64,000 nucleotides of DNA from Capitulum mitella (GCA_030062745.1 CP099849.1:23734144-23798143), one strand, 5' to 3'. Shown: positions 32,756 through 45,016, numbered from the stretch's first letter. Notes: generated from the sequence alone by a model not told the origin. Made by a program: numbers and translations.

Positions 32756-35700
32756 CTGAAAATGGGGGCTGTGTTATCCTGTGCGGCTGCTGTGAAGTTT
32801 TTTTCATCCCCCCTCGGAACCAGAAAACTGAGCGCAGTCCTTGTCGGTTGTTAAGTACATCACCAGTCGACACCAGGGGTTTTCTGTCGTCCTTCCGAAA
32901 CGTGGACAAAATGTTCTGGTCTGAGTTGCAGTGCCTTGCGCCGGGGGCGTCGAATGACTACGGTCGATCAAAACATATGGATATTGAAAAACGGTTTTAC
33001 TCGTACAGCTCCAAAAGTGCTTCGCAACAGGTAAGTTTCCTCTTCTGATGAAAAAATATGCATCTAGGAGATCATTTATGCCAGTCTTGTGACAGTCATA
33101 ACAAGTGGTAACGACCCGAAAGTCCACATACTGCATTTTGCGCGGCTAAATGTGCCATACCAACAAGAAGTTTCGAGGGCAATGAAATGAAAGCGCATTG
33201 TATGACCTCACTGTAATGCCCATTTACGGCGAGCCGCAATTACGTTCGGAAACCAAAGTATCGACGTGCCTTCTCCAGCATGATGGCAAACTGTCCGAAG
33301 TGCGCGCAGGCGCATTTGGTGTAGAAGTCGGTGGACTCGACAGCCTTGCACCCATCCGCGTCCCAGCTGCCGTAGTCCGAGAGCTCCGGGTTCCACCACA
33401 CGCAGACGCGCCTCAAAATCTGCAACGGTCGCGGCCCAGTCAACGAGGGCACAGATCAGACGGCAGGTCCACAGGCCGAATGCCAGGTCAGCTGCGGCGT
33501 AGCCGATCCCAAACGCCAGCCGCGCTTCGCTGGGTAAACCGTAAGCGTAACCGTGCCGTAGCCGTACCGCAACGTAACGTACCGTAAGCCGCAATGGTGA
33601 GGCCTAAGCAAACGCCTGATGTGCACCCATAACACGGCATGGAGCATCAAAAACGGCGAACAAGCGGCAGCTACTCCGGCCAGCGCGACAGGGGCAACGG
33701 CAGACGGCCACGGGCCCCGGTCATGCCCTCACCCCGCTGTTGATCTCGTTCTCGTGGAAGAGCGGCTTGCGCAGCGCCGGCTTGGTGTTGGAATGGCCGA
33801 TGACCACCTTGAGCGGGTAGCGGCGCAGCTTCTCCGAGGACGGGGCGCACTTGGCCAGCAGAGACGCGCCGTCGCCCGGCTCCGTCGCGGTGCCGTTGTC
33901 GGCGACCGGCGCCGCGCTCTGGCTCTCGTCACCGCTCACCTGGTACTTCATCGTCAGCACGGGGCCGTCGATGTCTAGCTGATTCTCGTCGGTGGCGTCC
34001 AGCTCTCTGCGGGGAGGGCGCCGCGCCTGACAGGGGCTCGACAGAGGGCGCCGCGCCTGACAGGGGCTCGACAGAGGGCGCCACGGCACACGCAGGCGGG
34101 CAGCTCAACGTCAGACGGAGATGGCGCCCCCCACTTGAGACGCGTGTGCGACGTTCTGCCCAGAGGCCGCACAGTCGGCGTGTTCTAAGGGATCTGCCTA
34201 CTCAGGGTAAAGCACCGGTTGGATTACGTGTTGATGTGCCATGAACTGCGAAAAACGTTGAGCTTCGTGACTGTAAAATGGCATTTACGGGCGATTCCTG
34301 ACCGGGGATAATGCCCTTTCTCTCCACAATTTTCTTCGCGTGGTGTCAAATTAGAAAAACCAGCTTACGTTGACAGGGGATTTACTCGTTCTGCGCCACC
34401 ACCCACAGCCTGAAAGATGGCTGCCATTGCCTGCTGACCCGCTCTTTCGAGCCTGCGCTTGACATCGCATTTGGTCGCCGCCAATGCAATCCTCTCAGAG
34501 GAGCACAACCACTCACATCGTGCTGGCTCGTTTTGGGGAGAGCATCCCGAACGTGGAGTACTTGGTGAACATGACGCTGACGTCCACGAAGCGGCAGGCC
34601 GGCTCGTCTGGGTTGTTGAACAGCTCGCTGGTTACTGCGGGCGGGCAGAAGCGTTCACAGTTTCCGGCAATGGACGTTTCACGAATGCCCTGAGGCGCAG
34701 CACCTGGCAGTTTTGAAACGCCGATCGCGCCGGATGAGACCGGTCACCGGCTGCCATCGAACCGGCTCCGAATCCGGCTGCACTCTCTTCACCTGATTCT
34801 GTCATAATAACCATTCCGGTCCGTCAAGTATGCCCGGAAAAACATTCAGAGTTCTGACAAACGTCCAAAGTGTGGCCAGGGGAGTGAGAGGTCAGATGGG
34901 TTTAATGACTCATCGCCATCTGTTTTCGGCGGAAGTCATCAACGGAGGACAGAAAGCGTGTCATGTTTTCGGAAAAGTTTCTAGTCCCTGGTTTTTATGA
35001 GGATCCTGACTTTGACATCGGGTGTTAAAGTGCTCCGCAGTTGTAACACCCGAGTACTGTAACAGGCTGTAATCCGACACAGGATAAGATCAGACTCGGT
35101 AAATTTGTATTCACGAGCAAACCTAAGGCAGTTTCGGAATCGTGTACGTCTGTCTGTTACCTTGGCAGTATGAACACGCGTTGTGATGCACGTTCTCCAC
35201 GCTCAAACACGGCCTGTACTTTCAACAGTTTGTCAGATGACTAAGTCGTTGCTCGAGATATCTCAACCAAAAGTTCAAATAGGTTCTGAATGCATTTCAT
35301 TCCAAAAATGCGTTATAAAAACAACAGTTATGTTTTTTATACTCACACTGAATCGTGTCCAGACCTCTGCTGTCTTTAATGGGATAATTGACGGTAGGTG
35401 TTTGCCGGTAGTTAAATATCTTCATTTTTTCCATCTCCATCTCGGCGTTGTCCACATTCTTCTTTACGTAGACTTTCCTCTTCGGGCTATCCATGACCAC
35501 ATTTGCAGCGCATTGGAGGGCCCAAGTCTCGAATCGATTTACGACCTCGGATGCTCCTGAGGAGGACGTCAGCGAACGTTCGAAATTCGGAGCTCCGACC
35601 CCCCCCCCGCTCAGAGGACTGTGCCCTGACCAGTGACCCCGCACAGAGGACTGTTACCTAACTATTTTCCCCACTGTGGCACTGTTCCCTGACCAGCATC

Positions 35701-38700
35701 CCCGCTCAAAGGACTGTTCCCCGATCAGTCCCCTCCGCCAGCAGACACGGAGTTCTGTCATTCACCTGACTAAGCAAACCGACATCATGAAAATGAGCCA
35801 GGTAAATGGATCCTGACCTCGCAGGAAATTCCTCAGCAATGCAGTTCAAATACGCAGTGGTCGAAACAAAAACTGGAACACCGGGAATGGAAACAACAAG
35901 AAAAATGGAATCCACAAAGATGCAAATGGAATACAGTACGGGGTGAACCAGTAACCCTGAAAGCAAAAGCCAGAGAGGAATTTCATCCTGTTTCATTTGG
36001 TTGTTACGCACGACTAGATGACTCTCACCTCCTTCCTCCTTCTCGGTATATTCCAGCGTTCTCCACTGTCCCAATGTTTTCGCTTCCATCGAAGTCCCCA
36101 CCACTGTCAGTAGCTCCTGCACCGACCAAATGCAAGTGAAATGGCAAAAAACAGAAGTGCATCTATATTCCATGGTTATCAACGCAACTTTCCGCAGAAA
36201 TACACATGGTTTGATCAGACAAGGCTGACCGAATTCCACTCCACAGGATGTGCCCATTGCATCGTCACTCTGTTTTTGCTCACCTGTTTATCGCTGACCT
36301 GCGCGTCTGCGCGAACGCACACGCTTGGAAAAAATAGCTGGCAGTGTCCCGCATACAGTCAGTCGACGCGTCGGTACAATTTGGCAACGCTTACGTGCGC
36401 TTCGGCGCGGCGGGGCGGCGTCGAGGGATGACAGCAGTAAACTAGCTCCAGCGCCGCGGCGGCGACACAAAACTCACCATGAAGTCACCCAGCTCATCCG
36501 GCGGCATGTTCTTCTTGGCGTCCTTGGTCAGGGCGACGATCAGATCGACCATGACTTTGACTTTGTTCACCTCCTCTTTACTGGCAGTAGGCGTGTCTGG
36601 CAACAGCAGACCAGGTCAGAACTGCCGACCAGGCAGACGTCGGGTCATGACCGCTGACCCGGCCGACATCAGGTCAGTGCTGCTGTCCCCGCAAACGCCG
36701 GACAAAAGACACCGCAACAGGTGCGCCGCTCCGGGTACAAAAGCCGAAGTAAGGGAATCCACCTCCTTGTGCCAAAGTTCTCCCAGTCCGGCTCGCATCG
36801 GAGAAGGATCACTCCTGCTGTCTGATGTGGCCACACCGTGTGGTGATTAGGTCAAGGGACGCGCGCTGTCCGTTTTATAGCGAGGAATCAAATATGCCGA
36901 ACGCATTACGTGTCGACGTGCTCTGCAGATGTATGTATACCAGAAGCAGAAAGCATGGTGGCTTCTTTGGCATATACATGGATTGGCATATCCATGGCAT
37001 ATGCGTCCCTAGGTAGCCCTGTTTTGGACGTAATCAAGCACATGCTTGCTGCCTCTGACTGGGATGATACTTCCCATACAGCACTACGCCGTCCGACGGC
37101 ACCTGCCCCCCCCCCGCCCCCTTGGCACAGGGCCACCTGAGACCCCAGGACGTTCCCGCACCTACAGCGTCCCTCCACACCAAGCACGAGCCGCCGACCG
37201 AGGGACCACGCCGCGCGGCCCAGGGCGTGCGGTGTCCGGCCGCGTCGCTCGGCGGACCTCACCGGGCGGCAGTTCGACGGTGGCGTCGTCGCTGGCGCTG
37301 TCGCCGGCGGCGGCGGCCGACGCCGTGCTGGCCACGGTCGGATCGACCGGCTCCGGCACCGTCTTCACCACCTTTACCACCATGTTGATGAAGCTCTTGA
37401 ACGGCTCCGGTTCTTGCGTGCACGTCGGGCATCTTAAGAGGATGTCTTTCAAGTTGCTCATGACCAGGTTTTCGTCGCCTTCCTCTGTCACCGAAGTCAC
37501 GCCAGCGTTACGTACGATCGCCCGGCGAGCCCGCACCCCTGCACATACCTACTAAGCACACAGGCTAGCGCGTAGCCGGCATACACCGGCACGGTCGGAC
37601 AGCGCGGTAAAAAGCAAGCTTAACCCTATTTCCGGAGGGCTAGACGGTGTGGTCGATTCCCGGCAGGGGGGGGGGCGGATTCGGCCCCCCCCTGAGATCT
37701 CCAGAACTACACATCTGATTTCATCGCAACAAACGGCAATCGATTTGCCATGACGGAAACCACATTTTTATAAAAAGAAATTTTCAGAATTTTGGAAGGT
37801 GTGGATACAGGGGGGCAAAAATGTCTAAATTAAAGGTATTTTTGGACTTCTTATAACTCCGTTGTTTAGGGACCGATTTCGATGAAACTGGTCATGAATC
37901 GAGAGATTATAGATAGGACTTTTACCATTGGTACACACATCTGAAATTTTGACAAAATTCACGGGCGTTCAAAGGGTTTAAAAAATAGGAGGAACAGTTT
38001 TCCAACAACTGAAAGAACAAAAAAGTACAAATCGTATTACAACGTTTGTATAATGTTAGCAAAGGCGGCGCCAGGGACATGAAAAAGGGGGACTGTCATG
38101 GTCACACGTTCTTCAGCTCAACTTGTGACTTTTGATCTTAAATGACCTCCAGTGACCTTGGAGTCACTTGGAATGGTCTCGTGCGCATTTAATATTAGCT
38201 GTTAACGTTTTCAATCATTTGAATCCACTCTATTTCACAAATTTCATTTTATGGCTATTGCGATAAAGGGTACTGACATTTTAGGTCTTAGCTCCGTGAC
38301 CCGACCTGATATCAAGCTGAAACTTGGTACACACGTAGAGTGCAGCTTTCTATGTCATATATATTCCGGGTTTGGTATTCGAAAAAATAGCGCTGGAATT
38401 ATTGCGATAAAACCAAATTTTGACTTTTGACCTTGAACTGACCTTGTAAAGCGACCTCAGATAAAGAAAATTATATCCGCACATTGCCCAACTGATTAGC
38501 TATTCATCCATATAAAGTTTTACGTTCCATCTTAAAAAGGCTGTTTTTGGCAGACATTTTCCTTTTACCCTCAACATGGCCAAAAATGGCCTGAGGTGCC
38601 TCCCAAAAACGTTGCCTGGCTCCGCCCCTGAGCAAAATTTAATTTTGAGATTTTGTCGCGGCACGTACAAAGAATAACTAGAAAAAGTCACCAAGTTTCG

Positions 38701-41700
38701 TGAAGCTGCGTTAAAAAGCCTGGAATTGGCAAGCGAAAACCCCAAGGGGGGGGCGGCTTCAGCCGCCCCTGCCGGGAATAGGGTTAAACACTACTACAGC
38801 CACCACACACCAATCCTGGAGAAGGCGCCCGCTCGCAAGGGACGCCGCGCGCCCGCGCACGTGCAAGGCAGGTGCTTCGATTACTAACCGCGGCCGCCGG
38901 GCCAGATGAACTTACTGTAGCCGCCCAAGGAAGAACACCGTCTCATTAACGGGCAGCGGCCTCTGGTCCAGACGGCGAGCTCGTCGAACTCGCAGGCGCA
39001 AATATCCCGGTAGTCCTGGCGCTTGGCCGTCCGGTGACAGCCCACCTGCCGGCGCACCAGGAGTCCAGTCCAGCTTCGCCGTGCGAGGCAGATCGTCTGG
39101 CGTCAAGGCAGGCGGCGCCGACGGCCGCCGCCGGAGCGTCCGGCCGTCGCGAGGCCGGGGTCGTGCCGCCACTCACCATGACCTCGACGGGATCCAGAGC
39201 GGCGTGCGCCGGCGCCTTGGAGGGGCGCGGGTACGCGGTGTGGCCCCGCCTTTGCGCGTTGATGTACAGCTGCAGGCCGGGAATCGCCGAGTCGTCGTCG
39301 AAAGCCTCCTTGTTCCAGCGGAGGCCTGGCGGGAGGGTGCCCGCGAGTAGTCAGATTCGTGGACGGTGTCGGGCCTGCCTGCCTGCCCCTTGGTCGAATG
39401 ATGTCCACCGGCCAGCGTCAGAGGCCAGAACACCAGACGGTATCGGCTCTCGCACACTGCAATCTCGACTTTTAGTCTGACGTGACTCCACCTCTTTCTG
39501 GATAAAGTCGCGACTGAGACGCACAATGGAGCATGACAAGCTGATATAAATTATGATGTTAATAATTAATGATATAAATTAGATGTTTCGTTTAACTGTA
39601 AAAAAGTACGCAGAGACCTCCCTTTCTTCGAGTCTCGTGGTGCTGCCAATCTCAGTTAGCTGTGCTCAGATAAATTCACTGTGCTCTACATAACTGTTCA
39701 CATAACACTCCAATCACGAATATCAAAACAGGTTCCATGATAGCTCATCCTCCAGCTCCAACGAGTTGGAGGAGGCATCCGGAAAGACGATAACCTTCAA
39801 ACTGCGTCAGTCAAAGACCCAGGCCGGCGACAAGGTCTCACCGAAGTTTTCCCACGTGTTGTTGCGCACCAGGCCCGTGACGGAGACCTGCCAGTACTCG
39901 GCCCCGGTGGAGAGCAGGGCGGTCAACACGTGGCCCTGCATGTAGACAGCGATCCCTGGTGAGCCGCTGTCGTCACCGCCTGCCGGTCAGTCATCGTGCG
40001 ACAAGTGATTGTCAGACCAGACATGTCTCTGACAAGTAAGCGACATCCGCGACGACTTCGGAACGGTTGAGAACGTCTGAACCATTCAACCACCAAACAC
40101 CACGGGAAGGAAAGCTGTCGGCCAAAAGGAGCATCGAGCGTGGTTCTCCGCTCCATGTGGCGGTCTGATTTTGCCCTCAGGCACGAATCTTCAGTGTCGT
40201 TTTAGGCTCTCATTCTGACTTCCATGAGCTTTGCGACAGGCTCGGATAAAAACCAGGAGACCGTCAAAAGTCTGAGTCCAGCAAAGAATGCCATTTGAGA
40301 TTAGCCTCAAGTTAAATTCGCCAGTACCATTTTTTGTCATAAAGCTAAAGTCATAAAGCTACCCTTGTAAGTCGGCACTGTCACCCTCTCACCAGGGGCG
40401 TAGCCAGAAATCCGCCCAGGGGGGAGGCAAGTCGGATCAAGGAGGACCTCGTAACCAGTGGGGGCCCTCGCCATGAGCCGGTCCAGGATTTTGCCGGGCG
40501 TTGTGTGGAGGCGAATGGTCAGTGCGGGTGCCCCCATTTCTTTGCCCTCCAGATATGAAAAATGATGCAATTTTGCTTTTTTACCATATAAAATAACCGA
40601 AAAAAACCCACATGCACCACCTTATCTGAGAAAATTCGTCGTTTTGTTCCCGAACAAAGCGCCCGAAATATGACAAAAACGGCGAAATTTTAGACCGTTC
40701 CGTCCCTCCCTCCATTTGAAATGTTTCTGGTCCAGGAGCCCGTCTGTCCCCCCATCCCGTAGCTTCTGGGGATTTTTTCGTCACCTTAGTTTAGGCTCCC
40801 TCTTGTAGTTACAGGGACACTTTTGGTGGTTTCGGGCCGTCTGCCGTGCTAGGACCCTCCAGTGGTCTCAGGCTCCTTTTACAGTTTCACATGTCCCGTG
40901 GGACGACTCAGGCGCTCCTTTGGCAGTTTCAGGGTACCTCGGACGGTCTCAGGGGCCCATCTGGCATTTTCAGGGACGCTTAAGCCGTCCCGGGTTCCCT
41001 CCTGTTGTCCCTGGGACGTTTTTGCTGTCTAAGGAGTCCCTCAGGTGCTCTAAAAAAGCCCTCTATAAGACTTTCTCTGTCGTGACAGAGGCGCCTCTGG
41101 CAATCTTCTAGGTCCTTTGGCGGCTTCAGGAGCAGTCTGAACGTCTCAAAGACTAGTAGTTTCAGGGCCCCTCTGGTCGTCTCAGGGGCCCCTATTGCTA
41201 GAGACTTATTGTTAGCAGCTTCAAAGGTCCCTCCTTAGCGGTTTCGGTGCACCCTTTGTGGTCCTGGGTACCCCTCTTATCGTCTCTGAGAAGCATTTTT
41301 GCAATATCAAGGGTCCTCTGGCAGTTAAAAAAAGACAGTTTGGCAATTTCAGGGCCCCGGTGCAGTGTCATAGGCCTTCTGAACGTCTCCGGTGGTCCCC
41401 ATGGCTGTATCAGGGGTCTTCTTCTGTTACATGAGGTATATCTAGCAGTTTTTTAGGGCCTCTCTAGCCGAACAGGGGGCTTTTGTTGGCGCTTGAGGGG
41501 CCTCACTGACATTCTCAGGGAGACCTTGCCCGTGCCAGGAGCTCGCTTATAATACTCGGGGACCCTGAGACCGTTCAGCGCCCCCATAAACCCAAATACC
41601 GTCTCAGAGGCTCTTATATCGTTTTTGCCTCGCAGGGGCCTTGCGACCTTTTTGGCGGTCTCAGGGATCATCTGCGGTGCACGGGCACACCTTGCAGTCT

Positions 41701-44700
41701 CAGAAAGCACCTGACCTTCCCGGAAGCCCCTGACAGCATCAAGAACCCCTCAAGGTTTTAAAAAGGCCAGTGTAGACCATCTGTGGCTCCTCTCGAGGTT
41801 GAGGTCACCGATAAATTCCCGTTCAAGGGGCCCCTCTGGCTGGCCAGGGTCTTCTTATCTCTCACTAGGCGCTGCCTTAAATTCTTTCCGTCTCAGGTGC
41901 CTCTCTGGTAATTTTAGCGGTCTCATGTACCATTTGCCGTGCTGGGGCCCCTTGCCGTCCCAGGGGCCCTTGAAGAGTTTAAAAGGCCCTTTTTTCATCT
42001 CAGGGGGCATCTTACCGTGTAAGATGTAATTTCTCAGGGTCTCATTAACTCCTCCGGAGGCCCTCTGACTACATTAAGAACAAGTCATTCAGCTTTTCAC
42101 TCCCATGGGCCCGTAGGGGTCCTCATCTTGGTCCGTCTCAGGAGCCCTACGCGCCATCTGGTGGTCTCAGGGACACTCTGCCGTGTTAGGGCCCTGTTGT
42201 GGTCTCAAGAGCCTTTTGGGAGCTTAAGAGGCCCTCTGTGCGTCTTAGGGATCATCTAACCCTTCAGGAGGCCTCCCTGACTGCATCAAGAGCCCGTCAT
42301 GTTCTTTTAGAAACCCCGTGAAGGTCACACGGGGCCCCTTCGGAGCTCCTTTTAAGTCTGACAGGGGCCCCTTCTCAGGACTCAGGGGCGGGGCCGTCGC
42401 CCCAATTGCTTCGCCTTTGGATCCGCGCCTGGCCCTCGGGACCAGTGGGGCCCCAAGTGGCTAAAATTATTGTCGGTTTGTAAAGAGGCCCTGCTTAAGT
42501 GTAAAGGGGGCCATGCTCGCCTGTAAAGACGTTCCTGCTGACCTGGCGGATGCCGCTTACGGGTCGGCAGGGACATCTTTACAGGGAAGCATGGGCCCTG
42601 AATGATCATTTAAGGGCCCCTGTTAGCCAGGGGGTCATTGCCTGTCTGTAGAGGGCACACTATCCGTCTGTAAAGGGCCCCTGTCGACCTCTGCAGTCAG
42701 GGGCAGGGGCCTTCTTCATAGCATTCAGACCGAAAGGAGGCACCTTCAGAGGCTGACAGGGGCCCTTTATGGGCCGACAGGGGTCCTCCCCAGACAAGCA
42801 GTGAACTCCCCTACAAGCTAGCAGGGGCCCCTGCTAATAATAATAAACTAATAATAAAAATAATAATAAAAAATATAAAAGAGAGGCCCCAATGGGCCTC
42901 TCTTCATAGCACACGAAACGTCCTGTATATTCGAAAGACGTTTTCTTTAGGTTCGTAAGCCTTATTTAATGCTTAAAATATTCCTATTCTGTTTTCATTG
43001 TCTGTTTCGGACTGCGTAAGACATCCTGCAGGCGCCTCACGCTATCCAAAGAACTAAGGCCTTCGGCCCCAGGGGACCGCTCGGCCGCCAGGGGGCCCCG
43101 CTTAGCCTCCAGGGGGGGGGGCATGGTCTGTTTGGCCCCCTTAACTACGCCACTGCCTCTCACAAAGACAATACATCGGAGATATTTATGTAAGGACTTG
43201 ACCCCAAAAAGTGACTTTTTTTAATTTCAGTTTGAATTAAGAAAGAATTGGAATTAGAATTAGAAGTAGAAAATCTACTTCTAATTTCTAATTTTACTAG
43301 GATTTCATTTGAATCAAGTTCGAAGAAACACGACCAGTTATTTTTACGGTCGTGTAGAGAACTGATCAAGGAACTTAGTGGCACAGCGGCACAAGCAACG
43401 AAGGTATGAAACCGCGATACGCCATAACCAGTTCCTGTTTCAAGACTCGGCTGCCAAGAACTTGTGCGTAGCACGCGGCCATTTTTTGCGAGGGCAAAAA
43501 GATATGTTTGCCCTCCATGTCTTTGGATGGGGGACGCTTTGCCCCGTTGCTTCCCTCCCCTCCCCCCCCCCCGCTTCCGCCGCCACTGCGTCATACAAAG
43601 AAGTCGTCTATATTACGCAGGGTCTTCAGGCCACAGAGATGCGTCGCGGGCAGACCACCTACGACAGGTGAATGGCCCACACAAGCACCACAGCCACGGA
43701 CCAGACCATAGCAACTAGGACAACCAGCTGGGGTAGGCACGGTTCGCAAGGTGCAAGCTTCTTCTCTTCGTTGGCCGCCCCTGACCGAGAGTGTCTCAGT
43801 TATGCTAGCCTGCTGTTTTCCCCCGGCAAACGCGCGGGCCAGGGCGGTGCGTCACCTGTGCTGAGCAGATATCGCCTCGGCGCGGCGACCGCGTCATCGA
43901 ACAAGGGAGTCGGTGCTTCCCAGCTCCAGCCGGAACCACATGCTGAGCGAGATGCCGTTGTCGCAGTTGGCCGGACTCTGGGCGCACGGGTCCAGCCGAT
44001 GCGCCCAGCCCGGGTGGGACATGCACTGGAACAGCGGCGGCCCGGCCCACGTCAGAGCGCGGGAGGGCCTTTCCTGCTGGTCCGGCGGTCTCCCGGGAGA
44101 ACCCGGCCTGCCCCGAACGGGCCCAGATCGAGCACCAAGCTCCTGCCGCGATAGCTTGGGAAAAGCCAGCACGTCTCGAGCACACCGGGACCGAAGCCTG
44201 ATCCCGTTGGGAGCTGCGCCTGGACACACTGAGCTCCCTCCACCCATCGCCGACATCCGGCCAGCGCTTCGGTCGGGGAAGCTCCGCGGAAGTCCGGCGA
44301 CGGCGGAAGGCGAGGCACTCACCCCGGAGCCGTACAGCTGGACCGACGTGTCGAAGCCAGGAGGCCCGCTGCCGGCCTTGAAACTACCGGTGCCGGATGT
44401 CGCCGTCATGTTGTTTTCGATAGTGCCCCAGTAGTAGTTGGTAGTGGCCGGGTAGCGGGGATCTGGGGGGGAGGGGTGCTCGTCAGTCTCCTGGTTCGGA
44501 TGGTTATGTTTGTAATAAGGCGGCAATATGCCCGGCCTGATTATGCGCGGGATAATGTTTGACGCGACACGTTGACGTTTCACTGTCCTTCGACAGAGTC
44601 TGTACTCCTCTGGCGATAATAGCAGCTTTCAGGGCCAAACTTATTATAGGTTGAAAGTGACAACCAAAAGCCCGAATTCACTGATCTCGTTCCTTTGCTG

Positions 44701-45016
44701 TTCTGACGAGTATGCAGCCCTTTGCCAAAGGGATATTTTCAAGTTTTAGCACGAAAAGTTTACACGTTATTTCCACCCTTTCAAGAGCTGGTAGATTTCC
44801 TATCTCTGACATCTTAGCCTGCGAATTTTACACGCAGACCGTGGGAGAAAACAGCAGTCAGCAGGTAATGTCGATCTGCACTCTGTCCTGCTCCCATGAG
44901 CGGAACGTGAGGTCCGTGCAGACCACCACCGGACTCGGCCAGAGGAGGACGCCGCTCACCGTAGTTGGGGAGAGGCTCCATGGTGATTTCGCCGGGCGCT
45001 AGCTCGGTGGGCCGCA
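29458..45016 (-). CDS. Adhesion G-protein-coupled receptor with LamG/pentraxin-like, GAIN and 7TM domains (18 exons read, 5' end missing)
   Basis: Minus-strand gene for a plasma-membrane adhesion GPCR. Exons in coding order: 45016-44960, 44462-44323, 44025-43903 (donor unclear), 39955-39842, 39325-39177, 39045-38916, 37484-37263, 36575-36478, 36116-36029, 35556-35347, 34634-34517, 34006-33733, 33419-33270, 32755-32640, 31595-31339, 30850-30759, 30327-30052, 29859-29458. Phases agree from 39955 to the end. About 1,000 residues are visible. Domain order: LamG/pentraxin-like, GAIN, GPS, seven helices, basic/proline-rich tail. The LamG-plus-GAIN layout recalls the ADGRD group, but I cannot assign a subfamily. 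Start codon, signal peptide and probably one exon between 43903 and 39955 are unresolved. The gene is convergent with USP9X. Confidence 0.9.
33270..33419 (-). CDS. Adhesion GPCR: GPS motif exon
   Basis: A 50-codon exon with RVCVWWNPELSDYGSWDADG, then C, then YTKCACAHFGQFAIMLEK. The four-Cys / two-Trp layout is the GPCR proteolysis site of adhesion GPCRs. The cleavage triad, normally His-Leu-Thr/Ser, reads His-Phe-Gly here, so the hydroxyl nucleophile is absent. The following tethered-agonist-like stretch (FAIML) is kept. The exon ends at AAG followed by GCACGT: the only border that keeps the frame into the next exon is a GC donor. Confidence 0.9.
33733..37484 (-). CDS. Adhesion GPCR: stalk and GAIN-domain exons
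   Basis: Exons 37484-37263, 36575-36478, 36116-36029, 35556-35347, 34634-34517, 34006-33733. The first parts are helical (NLVMSNLKDILLRCP, KSFINMVVKVVKTVPEP, VMVDLIVALTKDAKKNM, ELLTVVGTSMEAKTLGQW), as in the helical GAIN subdomain A. The later part (NYPIKDSRGLDTIQ, CRFVDVSVMFTKYSTFGML, PVLTMKYQVS) looks like the beta-rich subdomain B. Exon 36575 uses the second AG of CAGTAAAG; the first would bring a stop in frame. Confidence 0.8.
37624..38783. mobile_element. piggyBac-like non-autonomous element, 1.16 kb, in receptor intron
   Basis: Flanked by TTAA on both sides (37620-37623 and 38784-38787). Inverted ends are CCCTATTTCCGG on the left and, read inward, CCCTATTCCCGG on the right. Beneath them are subterminal palindromes of the GGGGGCGG-ATTC-GGCCCCC kind on both sides. 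TTAA duplication with a CCCT terminus is the piggyBac signature. No transposase frame is present; the interior is AT-rich. It lies in the intron between exons 39045-38916 and 37484-37263. Confidence 0.8.
38916..45016 (-). CDS. Adhesion GPCR: N-terminal LamG/pentraxin-like exons
   Basis: Exons 45016-44960 (RPTELAPGEITMEPLPNY), 44462-44323 (PATTNYYWGTIENNMTATSG), 44025-43903 (CDNGISLSMWFRLELG), 39955-39842 (IAVYMQGHVLTALLSTGAEY), 39325-39177 (FDDDSAIPGLQLYINAQRRG) and 39045-38916 (VGCHRTAKRQDY then CEFDELAVW). The series NGISLSMW, LQLYIN, GCHRT and FDELAVW follows the strand order of concanavalin-A-like LamG/pentraxin domains, where the final FDEL.VW is typical. Extracellular; N-glycosylation sequons NMT and NNT are visible. 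The strand expected between SMWFRLELG and IAVYMQ is missing, where a 2.76-kb transposon and other repeats now sit. Confidence 0.75.
40393..43155. mobile_element. hAT-like non-autonomous element, 2.76 kb, copy 1, in receptor intron
   Basis: Left end CAGGGGCGTAGCCAGAAAT, right end (inward) CAGTGGCGTAGTTAAGGG, with a perfect 8-bp direct repeat CCTCTCAC at 40385-40392 and 43156-43163. There is no transposase frame. From about 40800 to 42400 the interior is a degenerate repeat of phrases such as TCTCAGGGGCCCTCTGGC, homologous over its length to the element at 50405-52974. Near 42410 it contains TTGGATCCGCGCCTGG, which equals the right end of that second copy, so the element may be composite or nested. 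Confidence 0.8.
42834..42904. repeat. AT-rich microsatellite followed by perfect hairpin
   Basis: AATAATAAT-type repeats at 42834-42879, then a ten-base stem AGAGAGGCCC with loop CAAT and its complement GGGCCTCTCT (about 42880-42903). It lies inside the 2.76-kb hAT-like element. Confidence 0.7.

Noticed and set aside
43376-43590. Small MITE between TAGTGGCACAGCGG and CCGCCGCCACTGCG
   Set aside because: Ends are only weakly complementary and no direct repeat of the flanks was found.
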